Part shown: positions 25,433-34,421 of the stretch, in pieces | How positions within the stretch are numbered: position 1 is the first letter of the stretch | Layout: each line of letters begins with the position of its first letter | Origin: an uncultured Porphyromonas sp. | Lineage (GTDB): Bacteria > Bacteroidota > Bacteroidia > Bacteroidales > Porphyromonadaceae | Direction: 5' to 3' | Assembly: GCF_915070105.1 (NCBI RefSeq) | Contig: NZ_CAJZFJ010000005.1 | Coordinates: 1 to 56,192, forward strand | Length of the DNA stretch: 56,192 nucleotides | The notes under the pieces: generated by a model | Seen by the model: the letters and a program-made list of their open reading frames with translations, nothing else | What the model was told of the DNA's origin: nothing | Database searches by the model: none | Translations under genes and position numbers: made by a program

Positions 25433-26626
25433 CTAGAGCTCTAGGTCTAGCCCGAAGTCCTCATGCCAAGGTAGTCCCTGCTTCTGCAGCTCTGCCATGA
25501 AGGGGTCGGGATCGAACTCCTCGACATTGTAGACCCCTGGACGGCGCCACAGCCCACGGAAGAACATCATCGCACCGATGGCGGCAGGTACACCCGTCGT
25601 GTAGCTTACGCCCTGTGCACCCGTCTCCTCGTAGGCAGCCTGGTGGCTACAGTTATTCCAGACGTAGTAGGTCTGCTCCTTCCCGTCCTTGATACCTCGT
25701 ATACGGCAGCCGATAGAGGTCTCGCCCGTGTAGTTCTCTCCAAGCTCACCGGGGTTGGGAAGCACGGCCTTGAGGAACTGGATGGGGACGATCTCTACAC
25801 CATTATATAGAATGGGGTCGATACGAGTCATACCGATATTCTGCATCACTCTGAGGTGAGTCAGATACTCTTGCCCGAAGGTCATCCAGAAGCGTGCACG
25901 CTTGATGGTCGGATAGTTCTTGACCAGAGACTCCAGCTCCTCGTGGTAGAGGAGATAAGACTCACGCACCCCGATATTAGGATAGGTCAGGGGCTTGTGG
26001 ATCTCCTGTGGCTCGGTCTCCTTCCACTGCCCATCCTCATAGTAGCGTCCCTTCTGCGTGATCTCACGGATGTTGATCTCGGGATTGAAGTTGGTAGCGA
26101 AGGCCTTGTGGTGATCACCGCCGTTGCAGTCTACGATGTCTAGGTAGTGGATCTCATCGAAGTAGTGCTTAGCAGCGTAGGCCGTGAATACCCCAGTCAC
26201 ACCTGGGTCAAAGCCACAGCCTAGGATAGCCGTGAGCCCAGCCTCCCTGAAGCGCTCCTGATAGGCCCACTGCCAGCTGTACTCAAACTTTGCTTCGTCC
26301 AGAGGCTCATAGTTCGCCGTATCGAGGTAGTTCACACCTGCCTCCAGACAGGCATCCATGATGTGTAGATCCTGGTAGGGCAGGGCGACGTTGATCACGA
26401 GCTCGGGCTTGAACTCCCGCATCAGGGCCACCAGCTCGGGGACGTTGTCGGCATCTACCGCAGCGGTCTGGATACGTACATTCTTGATCTCCGAGGCGAT
26501 CTTATCGCACTTGCTCTTGGTGCGGCTAGCGAGCATGATGTCGGTGAACACATCGCTATTCTGCGCCACCTTCTTAGCCACCACCGTACCGACACCGCCA
26601 GCACCGATAATGAGGACTCTTCCCAT
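25433..26626 (-). CDS. Carboxynorspermidine dehydrogenase (saccharopine dehydrogenase family)
   Basis: 397 aa. NADPH enzyme that joins aspartate semialdehyde to a diamine to make carboxy(nor)spermidine, the polyamine route of most Bacteroidota. N-terminal Rossmann motif VLIIGAGGVGTVVAKK, SRTKSKCDKIA for the NADP phosphate, YLDTANYEPLD and AILGCGFDPGVTGVF typical of this group, then CNGGDHHKAFATNFNPE in the substrate half. The length and blocks fit the carboxynorspermidine rather than the fungal lysine branch. The decarboxylase partner is not in the window. Own -7 box upstream. Confidence 0.88.
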   Translation of the reverse strand: MGRVLIIGAGGVGTVVAKKVAQNSDVFTDIMLASRTKSKCDKIASEIKNVRIQTAAVDADNVPELVALMREFKPELVINVALPYQDLHIMDACLEAGVNYLDTANYEPLDEAKFEYSWQWAYQERFREAGLTAILGCGFDPGVTGVFTAYAAKHYFDEIHYLDIVDCNGGDHHKAFATNFNPEINIREITQKGRYYEDGQWKETEPQEIHKPLTYPNIGVRESYLLYHEELESLVKNYPTIKRARFWMTFGQEYLTHLRVMQNIGMTRIDPILYNGVEIVPIQFLKAVLPNPGELGENYTGETSIGCRIRGIKDGKEQTYYVWNNCSHQAAYEETGAQGVSYTTGVPAAIGAMMFFRGLWRRPGVYNVEEFDPDPFMAELQKQGLPWHEDFGLDLEL

Positions 26627-26717
26627 AGGCTTTATATTCGTCTTCGTTACTTGTTATGGATAGTCTTTTGCGTCTGCGCTGTGCATGCCCCTATCTCTTT
26701 GGCGCACACAGGCTAGG

Positions 26718-26725
26718 CAAAGATA
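26718..26725 (-). promoter_or_regulatory. -7 box (TATCTTTG) of the carboxynorspermidine dehydrogenase gene
   Basis: Exact TAnnTTTG on the minus strand about 92 nt before the start codon. Confidence 0.55.
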
Positions 26726-26772
26726 CAAAAAGTACATCAAGTCGCTAGGCAAGTAGACTCGCAGACTCCTCA

Positions 26773-27120
26773 GCGCCGAGACATAAAAACCCTAGAGATC
26801 GAGGACGAAGTAGCCGAGAAGCATCCGCCTCGGTCGCCGCACCTCCAGCTTGGATGTAGAGTTACAGAGTGTACCCCTACTACCTACGAGGGAAAAGTGT
26901 ACACGTGTGTATACCATTGTGTACCCACGTGTACACTCTTGTATACACACGTGTACACAACATCGCTCTAAGTATGTCCTCTGTAGGGCTCTTCGGATGG
27001 GCATTTCCTAGGGCTAACGGCTAGGAGGGATGAGGTCTAGGCTAAGGCTCCCCGGAAGGCGAATGAGAGGAGCTCCCCAAAAGAGCCAAAGCGTGGAGCA
27101 CACTGACTAAAGCGTGGAGC
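26773..27120 (+). mobile_element. Family 1 MITE-like element, copy C (diverged ends)
   Basis: Core at 26897-26958: three 18-bp palindromic units with the same 22-bp period and the same CCCACGTG asymmetry in the middle unit. CGCTCTAAGTA follows, as in the other copies. The outer parts still align (GAGGACGAAGTAGCC for GAGGGCAAGGTCGTC; GTAGGGCTC; AGGCTCCCCGG), but the terminal inverted repeats are worn away. Edges are set by the distances seen in copies A and B. Confidence 0.65.
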
Positions 27121-27184
27121 ATACTAAGCTAGGCAGGGGAATGAGCACCACATACCACCCGACACTAGACCCTATATAAAAAGG

Positions 27185-27215
27185 GTAGAGGATGCCTCAT
27201 CGAGACATCCTCTAC
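27185..27215 (-). terminator. Terminator of the sulfatase gene
   Basis: 10-bp stem GTAGAGGATG / CATCCTCTAC; on the minus strand it is followed directly by CCTTTTTATA. It lies about 165 nt after the sulfatase stop. Confidence 0.65.
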
Positions 27216-27380
27216 ACAACACTAACCATGTGACCCCTCCTCCCGAGGGGGGAAAGATACAAGCAAGTCTAATATGATGGGGATAGGCTCACGGCGGAGC
27301 ACCCCTAGAGTCGGGCTAATGCCCTAGAGTATTCCCCTAGGCAGAGAGTGGGCTAGATTACCCTTCTGCTAAGGAGAGGA

Positions 27381-29048
27381 TTACTTGGCATTCTCTGCCT
27401 TGTAGTGCTTGCGTAGACCAGCGAGGTCTCGCTCGAGCTGACGACGTACCTTGGCATACGAGGGGTCATCGAAGACGTTGGTCAGTTCGTTTGGATCCTT
27501 CTTGAGGTCGTACATCTCCCACTTATCTATATCGCCGTAGAAGTGCATGAGCTTGTAGCGTGTCGTACGGATCCCGTAGTGACGGCGCACAGCGTGCTCG
27601 CCTGGGTACTCATAGAAGTGGTAGTAGAGCGCCTTACGCCCGAGGTCGGGCTCCTTGCCATTCTTCAGCAGGAGGCGACGCAGGGAGATCCCCTGTATAT
27701 CGCTGGGGATAGGTAGCCCCGCCATGTCGAGGAAGGTAGGTGCGTAGTCTATATTCTGCGTTAGGGTCGTGACGTCCCCACGACGCTCGTAGCCAAGGGC
27801 GGCAGGTAGGCGCATCACTAGAGGGGTACGCATAGACTCTTCGTACATAAACCGCTTGTCGAACCACCCATGCTCGCCCATATAGAAGCCCTGATCCGAG
27901 GTGTAGACGATGATGGTATTGTCCAGCAGGTCATGCTCACGTAGGTACTCGACGACACGCCCGATATTGCGGTCAAGGGAGTTAATCACCTTGGCATAGT
28001 CACGCATGTAGCGGTTGTACTTCCACACAGCAAGGGCACGACCTGTCGGTGGCGCTTCGAAGAAGGCACGAGAGAGTGGATCGTAGATGCTGTCGAACTT
28101 AGCCTTGACCCCCTCCTCTAGGCGGCCATAGATACCGTGTAGGTAGTACTTGCCCAGCCCAGAGGGGTTGGGGTTGGTACGCATCTTCAGGTCGTAGGTG
28201 ATGTCCATATCCTTGAGGATACTCATCTCCTGAGCTGCAGCGGCAGGGCGTCCTGCGTAGTCGTCATCGAAGGTCTCGGGGGTGGGGAAGGTGCGATCTT
28301 CGTAGGCCTTGAGATCGACCGTATCAGCCATCCAGTCACGGTGGGCAGCCTTGTGGTGGATGAAGAGGGCGAAGGGCTTCGTCTTGTCTCGCTGCTCCAG
28401 CCAGTCGAGACTCATATCGGTGATGATATTCGTTACATAGCCATGGTAGCGGACGGTATCTGTGGCGCTGGCATCTGTGCCATTGGGTAGGCTATAGCCA
28501 TCCTTCAGATGCATCCCTCGGGGGACGATGAAGGCAGGATCATAGTAGTCGCCCTGTCCGGGGAGGATCGCCCAGTGGTCGAAGCCCTGAGGGACACCGT
28601 CTAGGTGGATCTTACCGATCATCGCCGTCTGATAGCCACCTGCACGCAGGAGCTTGGGGAGGGTCTGCTGGCTCTGATTGAACTGGTGTGAGCTCTCGTT
28701 GTTGGTCTTACCATTCATGTGGCTATGCTTACCTGTGAGCATACAGGCACGGCTAGGGCCAGAGATGGAGTTGGCGACGAAGCTCTCGGTGAAGCGAACC
28801 CCCTCACGTGCTAGGGCGTCGATGTTGGGAGTGGAGATGTAGCGCTGGTCATAGGCACTGATCATCTGATAGGAGTGGTCGTCTGACATGATGTAGACGA
28901 TGTTTAGGGGGCGTGCCCCTGGGGTAGCCTTCGTGGCACCCTTTGTTGCTGACTGGGCTCCTGCTGTACCGACGGCGGAGGCTAGTGCTCCTGCGACACA
29001 GAGGATCTTGTGGCTAGTCATAGGGTTAATGCTGTGTTTACGATGCAT
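27381..29048 (-). CDS. Exported sulfatase, serine type
   Basis: 555 aa. Hydrolyses sulfate esters, probably on host glycans, in the periplasm or at the surface. An N-terminal signal (ILCVAGALASAVGTAGAQ) follows a nine-residue extension; the Met at residue 10 is an alternative start. Metal Asps are in MSDDHS (D56, D57). The formylglycine motif is S96-GPSR inside SISGPSRACMLTGK, so the active residue comes from Ser rather than Cys and needs an anaerobic sulfatase-maturating radical enzyme. LTGKHSHMNGK and GKIHLDG are as in family S1 enzymes near the N-acetylglucosamine-6-sulfatase branch. Exact glycan unknown. No SusC/D genes beside it. Confidence 0.9.
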   Translation of the reverse strand: MHRKHSINPMTSHKILCVAGALASAVGTAGAQSATKGATKATPGARPLNIVYIMSDDHSYQMISAYDQRYISTPNIDALAREGVRFTESFVANSISGPSRACMLTGKHSHMNGKTNNESSHQFNQSQQTLPKLLRAGGYQTAMIGKIHLDGVPQGFDHWAILPGQGDYYDPAFIVPRGMHLKDGYSLPNGTDASATDTVRYHGYVTNIITDMSLDWLEQRDKTKPFALFIHHKAAHRDWMADTVDLKAYEDRTFPTPETFDDDYAGRPAAAAQEMSILKDMDITYDLKMRTNPNPSGLGKYYLHGIYGRLEEGVKAKFDSIYDPLSRAFFEAPPTGRALAVWKYNRYMRDYAKVINSLDRNIGRVVEYLREHDLLDNTIIVYTSDQGFYMGEHGWFDKRFMYEESMRTPLVMRLPAALGYERRGDVTTLTQNIDYAPTFLDMAGLPIPSDIQGISLRRLLLKNGKEPDLGRKALYYHFYEYPGEHAVRRHYGIRTTRYKLMHFYGDIDKWEMYDLKKDPNELTNVFDDPSYAKVRRQLERDLAGLRKHYKAENAK

Positions 29049-29070
29049 ATATGCGGGACTATTCCCAGCA

Positions 29071-29078
29071 CAAAGATA
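29071..29078 (-). promoter_or_regulatory. -7 box (TATCTTTG) of the sulfatase gene
   Basis: Exact TAnnTTTG on the minus strand 23 nt before the sulfatase ATG; back to back with the pth promoter. Confidence 0.6.
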
Positions 29079-29153
29079 AAAGATATTCTACTACTACCTA
29101 GTGCATTAGCTGATTTAACACCCTCTGGGGAACATAAGCAGGGCTAGTGCGCT

Positions 29154-29161
29154 TATCTTTG
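29154..29161 (+). promoter_or_regulatory. -7 box (TATCTTTG) of pth
   Basis: Exact TAnnTTTG match 63 nt before the pth ATG at 29224. Confidence 0.6.
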
Positions 29162-29223
29162 TAGTCAGGGGCAGCATCCCTATGTCCCTCTATCCTGCAT
29201 CAATAGACAAGTTACATACATAT

Positions 29224-29802
29224 ATGAAGTACCTCATCGTCGGCCTCGGCAATATCGGTCGTGAGTACGAGGCGACACGTCACAACATCGGCTTCCGTAT
29301 CGCCGATGCCCTCGCCGCACGTCTCGGCACCAGCTTCGCCACCAAGCGCTACGGAGACGTAGCCACAGGTCGTATCAAGAACGCTCAGGTCGTCCTGCTC
29401 AAGCCCTCCACCTACATGAACCTCAGTGGTGAGGCTGTACGCTACTGGATGAGTACGGAGCGCATCACCATCGATCATATCCTCGTCCTCGTCGATGACC
29501 TCGCCCTACCCTTCGGCACCCTCCGCCTGAAGGGCAAGGGGAGCGATGCAGGGCACAATGGGCTCAAGAATATCGCCCAGCTCCTAGGCTCACAGGCCTA
29601 CCCTCGCCTACGCTTCGGTATCGGCAACGACTATCCTCAGGGCAAGCAGATCGACTACGTCCTCGGCTCCTTCCACCCTGAGGAGGAGGCACGTCTGCCT
29701 CAGCTCATCGAGTATGCCTGTGAGGCTACGGCAGCCTTCTGCCTAGAGGGCATCACCTCTGCGATGAACAAGTACAATTCGGCAGCCCCTAGCGACCTCT
29801 GA
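29224..29802 (+). CDS. pth: Peptidyl-tRNA hydrolase
   Basis: 192 aa from ATG 29224, where the standard MKYLIVGLGNIGREYEATRHNIGF start lies; the frame is open 14 codons further up but those residues are not family-like. Frees tRNA from peptidyl-tRNA dropped by the ribosome. The catalytic His is in TRHNIGF (~20), with Asn residues in KPSTYMNLSGEAV (~66-70), Asp in VDDLALPFG (~93) and GHNGLKN (~112-115). Usually next to rplY; here it stands between a sulfatase and a malic enzyme. Confidence 0.96.
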   Translation: MKYLIVGLGNIGREYEATRHNIGFRIADALAARLGTSFATKRYGDVATGRIKNAQVVLLKPSTYMNLSGEAVRYWMSTERITIDHILVLVDDLALPFGTLRLKGKGSDAGHNGLKNIAQLLGSQAYPRLRFGIGNDYPQGKQIDYVLGSFHPEEEARLPQLIEYACEATAAFCLEGITSAMNKYNSAAPSDL

Positions 29803-29879
29803 TATACTAAACCTATCAGACCTATTTGCCCCATTAGACCTATTTGATATTAGCCCCCACCCTCTAATCCCTACCCCTC

Positions 29880-31157
29880 ATGCCACTCAAGGTCACTAAA
29901 GAAGCCGCTCTCCGCTACCACGAGGAGGGCAAGCCTGGGAAGATCGAAATCCTCCCCACCAAGCCCCACGACACCCCCTATGATCTCTCTCTAGCCTACT
30001 CGCCTGGTGTCGCCGAGCCCTGCCTAGCGATCGCCAGCGATGTACACGATGCCTACCGATACACCAACAAGGGCAACCTCGTAGCCGTCATCTCCAACGG
30101 TACTGCTGTCCTCGGTCTCGGAGATATAGGAGCTAATGCCAGCAAGCCCGTCATGGAGGGCAAGGCACTACTCTTCAAGATCTATTCGGGAGTCGATGCC
30201 TTCGACATCGAGGTCAATGAGCGTGACCCCGAGGCCTTCATCCGCACGGTCAAGGCTATCTCCCCTACCTTCGGAGCTATCAACCTCGAGGATATCAAGG
30301 CACCCGAATGCTTCGAGATCGAGCGCCGACTCGTATCCGAGCTCTCTATCCCCGTCATGCACGACGACCAGCACGGCACTGCGATCGTCTCAGGGGCTGG
30401 TCTGCTGAATGCCCTAGAGCTCGCCGGCAAGCGTATCGAGGAGGTACGTGTCGTCGTCAGTGGTGCAGGGGCGGCTGCCCTCTCCTGCGCACGGCTCTAC
30501 TGCTCACTCGGGGTACGTAGGGAGCATATCCTGATGTTCGACTCTCGGGGAGCAATCGCCACGGCTCGTACCGACCTCAACGAGATGAAGCGTGCCTTCG
30601 CCTCAGCCCGTACCGACATCAAGACACTGGCTGAGGCCATGGTCGGGGCAGACGTCTTCCTCGGACTCTCTAAGGGAGGGATGGTGACGGCTGATATGGT
30701 ACGCTCTATGGCAGAGAAGCCCATCATCTTCGCCCTAGCCAACCCAGACCCCGAGATTACCTATGAGGAGGCGAAGGCTGCTCGCCCCGACGTACTGATG
30801 AGCACCGGGCGAACCGACTACCCCAATCAGATCAACAACGTCCTAGCCTTCCCCTATATCTTCCGTGGAGCTCTCGACACCCACGCCACCGCCATCAACG
30901 AGCCCATGCTCCTAGCTGCCACACGAGCCCTCTCTGCCCTTGCACACGAGCCCGTCCCCAGCTACGTCAAGGAGGTCTATGGGCTGGATAGCTTGACCTT
31001 CGGTGCCGAATACTTCATCCCGAAGCCCGTCGATCGTAGGCTCATCGAGCGAGTCTCCACCGCTGTAGCCGAGGCGGCTATAGCGAGCGGGGTGGCACGG
31101 CACACCATCACCGACTGGGAGGCCTATCGCCACAGCCTCCGCCAGCGACTCAGCTAG
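29880..31157 (+). CDS. NAD(P)-dependent malic enzyme, short form
   Basis: 425 aa. Oxidative decarboxylation of malate to pyruvate. Blocks: LSLAYSPGVAEPC (~38-50), GTAVLGLGDIGANASKPVMEGK (~75-96) with the catalytic Lys, INLEDIKAPECFEIE for metal binding, MHDDQHGTAIV, the nucleotide loop VVSGAGAAALSCARL (~191-205) and ALANPDPEI. It ends right after the malic enzyme module; the C-terminal phosphotransacetylase-like domain common in Bacteroidota MaeB (total ~760 aa) is absent. Ended by a bidirectional terminator shared with rho. Confidence 0.92.
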   Translation: MPLKVTKEAALRYHEEGKPGKIEILPTKPHDTPYDLSLAYSPGVAEPCLAIASDVHDAYRYTNKGNLVAVISNGTAVLGLGDIGANASKPVMEGKALLFKIYSGVDAFDIEVNERDPEAFIRTVKAISPTFGAINLEDIKAPECFEIERRLVSELSIPVMHDDQHGTAIVSGAGLLNALELAGKRIEEVRVVVSGAGAAALSCARLYCSLGVRREHILMFDSRGAIATARTDLNEMKRAFASARTDIKTLAEAMVGADVFLGLSKGGMVTADMVRSMAEKPIIFALANPDPEITYEEAKAARPDVLMSTGRTDYPNQINNVLAFPYIFRGALDTHATAINEPMLLAATRALSALAHEPVPSYVKEVYGLDSLTFGAEYFIPKPVDRRLIERVSTAVAEAAIASGVARHTITDWEAYRHSLRQRLS

Positions 31158-31170
31158 CAGACACGCTCCG

Positions 31171-31233
31171 AGACGAAAGCCACAGAGCCCAGGGGGTACA
31201 CTAGGTACGCCCTGGGCTCTGTGGCTTTCGTCT
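31171..31233. terminator. Bidirectional terminator between malic enzyme gene and rho
   Basis: 24-bp perfect stem (arms 31171-31194 and 31210-31233, beginning AGACGAAAGCC) with a 15-nt loop between convergent genes. On the plus strand it is followed by CTCTCG rather than a clean T-run. Confidence 0.75.
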
Positions 31234-31299
31234 CTCTCGTGAGCCCCGATAGAGGTTCACGGAGAGAAGAGAGGGTGGGGGAAGGGGAAAAAGGGAGGC

Positions 31300-33282
31300 T
31301 TAGCTGTTTACCTCGGCGAAGAACTCCTCGTTGTTCTGCGTGCGCAGCATGAGGTTCTTCACATTCTCCATAGCCTCTATGGGGTTCATCTCGGAGAGCA
31401 CCTTGCGTACCGACCACATACGCTGCTGGGTGGCAGTATCCTGTAGGAGGTCGTCTCGGCGTGTACTGCTGGCTACGAGGTCTACGGCTGGGTAGATACG
31501 CTTGTTCGCTAGGCGACGGTCGAGCTGGAGCTCCATGTTGCCCGTACCCTTGAACTCCTCGAAGATCACATCGTCCATCTTCGATCCCGTCTCCTGCAGA
31601 GCGGTGGCGAGGATCGTGAGGCTACCGCCACCACGGATATTACGTGCGGCACCGAAGAATCGCTTGGGCTTCTGCAGGGCATTGGCATCCACACCCCCAG
31701 AGAGTACCTTACCAGAGGCAGGCTGTACGGTGTTGTAGGCACGAGCCAGACGGGTAATCGAGTCGAGGAGGATGACGACATCCTGACCACTCTCCACCAT
31801 ACGCTTAGCCTTGTTGAGGACGATCTCGGCGATCTTCACGTGGCGGTCTGCTGGCTCGTCGAAGGTCGAAGCGATGACCTCGGCATTGACACTCGCTGCC
31901 ATATCGGTGACCTCCTCGGGACGCTCATCGATGAGCAGGATGATCATGTAGACCTCGGGGTGGTTAGCTGCGATGGCGTTGGCGATATTCTTGAGCAGGA
32001 CGGTCTTACCCGTCTTGGGCTGAGCGACGATCAGACCACGCTGCCCCTTACCTATGGGGGCGAAGAGGTCTACGATACGCATCGCTATCTTGTCCTGTAC
32101 GGCGGGGTTGCGTGGGGACTCAAGCTTGAACTTCTCGTCGGGGAAGATCGGGGTGAGGTGGTCGAAGGGGACACGGTCACGCATCTCCGAGGGTGTACGA
32201 CCATTGACTCGGGTGATCTTGTCGAAGGGGAAGTACTTATCCCCCTCCTGTGGTGGGCGGATAAAGCCCTCCACGAGGTCTCCTGGGCGCAGACTCCACT
32301 GCTTGATCTGAGCTACCGAGAGGTAGATATCATCGGGAGAAGGTAGGTAGTTGTAGTCCGCAGAGCGAAGGAAGCCATAGCCATCAGGCAGGATCTCCAG
32401 CACCCCAGAGCACTCTAGGATACCGCCGAAGTCGAACTCATCCTGCCCCCCCTTGGCGACGGGGCGAGCAGTAGTATTGCTAGACTGCTGAGCCTTACCC
32501 TCGTGGCGAGGCTTGATAGGAGCAGTAAAGGCGGGTAGGACCTGATCCAGCACAGACTTGCTATCCTTGTGGCGGAAGACGATACGTCCAGCCCCCTCCG
32601 TGCCCTCGCTCTGTGGCTGAGTAGCAGACTGAGCGGCGGGCTGCAGCTCTGTAGCTGGATCTATTTCACTAGCAGGAGCAGAGACAGCCTCAGCGACTGT
32701 GGCTCCCACGGGCACGACACGTGGTAGGGGCTCAGCTCCCTTAGTCGGTGCCCCTACGGGGCGAACCTCTGGCTGGGGCTGGTTGGGAGTCGGAGTAGCC
32801 TTGCCAGCCTTAGGTGCAGGCTCTTCGCGAAGGCGCTCCTCCTGAGGAGCATCTGGCTCCTGACTCTCACTAGCCTTGGCTACAGCAGAGAGGGCCTGCT
32901 GACGCTCGACCTCCTTCTGACGAGCCTGCTGCTCGGCCTTGCTGGGACGCCCACGCTTGCGCTTGGGAAGATCAGCTTCGCCTTCCTCTGTAGCGGGAGT
33001 GGAGGGATCAGGGGTGGATGATTTGGGGGCGGGTGCTTGTGTTGTTTCATGGCTGGTCTTCTTGCCCTTAGGCTGCTCGTCATCGGCATCCTTACGGGGG
33101 CGTCCGGGCTTGCGCTTCTCGGTCTGTGTCCCAGCTAGGGTCATTGCCTGCTGGTCGAGGACTGCGTAGACGAGTTCCTGCTTGGCCTCGAAACTCTCTG
33201 GACTAAGCCCGACTTCGTCTGCGACCTTGCGCAGTTCATCGAGGCTCATATTGGAGAGCTCTGTGATGTTGTATCGCTGCAT
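31300..33282 (-). CDS. rho: Transcription termination factor Rho with long disordered insert
   Basis: 660 aa from ATG 33282 (MQRYNITELSNMSLDELRKVA, the Rho-N start); the frame continues upstream but into non-coding DNA. Hexameric RNA helicase that ends transcription. Rho-N (1-45) is followed by a ~240-residue low-complexity Pro/Ala/Glu/Lys insert (47-285) with two AT-hook-like GRP cores (KRKPGRPRK ~57-64; KRKRGRPSK ~108-115). Next come the RNA-binding cold-shock domain (GVLEILPDGYGFLRSADYNYLPSPDDIY) and the ATPase with Walker A QPKTGKT, LLIDERPEEVTDM and the Q-loop region (FFGAARNIRGGGSLT). The insert is a known Bacteroidota feature, shown in B. thetaiotaomicron to drive condensate formation. 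Confidence 0.96.
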   Translation of the reverse strand: MQRYNITELSNMSLDELRKVADEVGLSPESFEAKQELVYAVLDQQAMTLAGTQTEKRKPGRPRKDADDEQPKGKKTSHETTQAPAPKSSTPDPSTPATEEGEADLPKRKRGRPSKAEQQARQKEVERQQALSAVAKASESQEPDAPQEERLREEPAPKAGKATPTPNQPQPEVRPVGAPTKGAEPLPRVVPVGATVAEAVSAPASEIDPATELQPAAQSATQPQSEGTEGAGRIVFRHKDSKSVLDQVLPAFTAPIKPRHEGKAQQSSNTTARPVAKGGQDEFDFGGILECSGVLEILPDGYGFLRSADYNYLPSPDDIYLSVAQIKQWSLRPGDLVEGFIRPPQEGDKYFPFDKITRVNGRTPSEMRDRVPFDHLTPIFPDEKFKLESPRNPAVQDKIAMRIVDLFAPIGKGQRGLIVAQPKTGKTVLLKNIANAIAANHPEVYMIILLIDERPEEVTDMAASVNAEVIASTFDEPADRHVKIAEIVLNKAKRMVESGQDVVILLDSITRLARAYNTVQPASGKVLSGGVDANALQKPKRFFGAARNIRGGGSLTILATALQETGSKMDDVIFEEFKGTGNMELQLDRRLANKRIYPAVDLVASSTRRDDLLQDTATQQRMWSVRKVLSEMNPIEAMENVKNLMLRTQNNEEFFAEVNS

Positions 33283-33589
33283 ACTTAAAATATAAATGTT
33301 AGTGCCTTCCACTAATGGGGCTGGTAGCCGTACCATAGATGATCGTCCGCAGGTCAATAGGCGGATCGATGAGCGACAACCAAAGTCCTTGGGTGAGGGT
33401 AGAGAGCAGGGAGGGTACAGGTATCCTCCGAGTCATCACCCGAAGATCCTAGCTGGGGCTCGGCATCCCTGTGGGGAAGACGATGAAAAACTTCTGTCCT
33501 TAAACTATTCGGGACGGGTCGTGGGGAATAATGGGGGAAATGCAAAGACGGATGAGGCAGAGTACCAACATCTAGGGGAGGGGGTGCTG

Positions 33590-33666
33590 TGGTGATTGGG
33601 CTGGGATTCGAACCCAGGACCGATAGCTTAGAAGGCTATTGCTCTATCCAGCTGAGCTACCCAACC
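33590..33666 (-). tRNA. tRNA-Arg (anticodon TCT)
   Basis: Cloverleaf on the minus strand from 33666 to 33590: acceptor GGTTGGG pairing with CCCAATC (one G-U), D arm GCTCAGCTGGATAGAGC, anticodon arm ATAGC-CTTCTAA-GCTAT with TCT at 33632-33630, T arm CTGGG-TTCGAAT-CCCAG, discriminator A and a genome-encoded CCA. Decodes AGA/AGG. Confidence 0.95.
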
Positions 33667-33794
33667 ATACACTGCAACGAAGCATGTCTATTGCAATACA
33701 ATCCTCCAAGATGTCACGAGCGTCATCGAATAGAATTGCGCCACAAAGATAGCTTAAATATTTTACACTCCCCTATCTAAGCCCTATACCTCAG

Positions 33795-34142
33795 GGTCAA
33801 AGGATGAAATCACCATGGTGCGAGGGCATAGTAGCCAAGGAGCGTACACTCAAGATAGAAGTATCTGTATTCTAGGTATAGATATACCATGTGTATACCT
33901 CCTACCTAGGAGGGATGAGTATACACGTGTGTACACAACTGTATACCCACGTGTACACAACTGTATACACGCGTGTACACTACCTCGCTCTAAGTACCAT
34001 CCCAATAGGCTCTCATATTTAGCTCTCCTCGGGACTAACGTCTAGGCACTCGAAAAATACTACTAGGGCTCCCGTTGGACATGAAATAGCGCTCCCCAAA
34101 GAGCCGAAGAAAGGAGTGTACAAAAGTGATCATGCGCCCCCC
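33795..34142 (+). mobile_element. Family 1 MITE-like element, copy D
   Basis: Core at 33919-33980, identical over its length to the core of copy B. Left block CCTCCTACCTAGGAGGGATGAG and right CGCTCTAAGTA are kept. Ends are partly worn: GGGTCAAAGGATGAAATCACCATGG at the left, TCATGCGCCCCC at the right. Lies 128 bp upstream of tRNA-Arg and about 150 bp before a family 2 element. Confidence 0.72.
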
Positions 34143-34289
34143 TACCCTATATCCCATCTAGCTCCCGCTCCAATCGCCCTCTCTCCCCTCACTCCCTATC
34201 ATTACATTCTCTTACAGTCACCCAAGCCTCCTCTCACCCCGACACACAGCGGCTGAAGAACCTCCTCTCCCAAGAACCATTCCTCCCCC

Positions 34290-34421
34290 TACGAACCCAC
34301 GCTGTATCGCACATATCGAGAGGGGTACAAGAGGACATACAGAGATAGGTATATCGCTCTCGGTATGATCGTCCCCATCACCTTACATAGGTGATGGGGA
34401 CGATCATACCGAGTCCTCTCC
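34290..34421 (+). mobile_element. Family 2 element with hairpin body, copy at 34.3 kb
   Basis: Leader-like CGCTGTATCGCACATATCGAGAGG, then AGGACATACAGAG, then a perfect 24-bp stem (arms 34359-34382 and 34390-34413, starting CTCGGTATGATCG) around loop TTACATA. The outer arm CGCTCTCGGTATGATCG closely matches the 23-bp minisatellite unit. The tail is CCGAGTCCTCTCCT. No ORF. Confidence 0.72.

Noticed and set aside
29811..29848. AGACCTATTTG direct repeat upstream of the malic enzyme gene as an operator or promoter
   Set aside because: Two copies of 11 bp only, no TAnnTTTG match and no dyad symmetry; too weak to call.
33589..33780. 63-codon plus-strand ORF across the tRNA
   Set aside because: It runs through the complement of tRNA-Arg and has no protein-like features.
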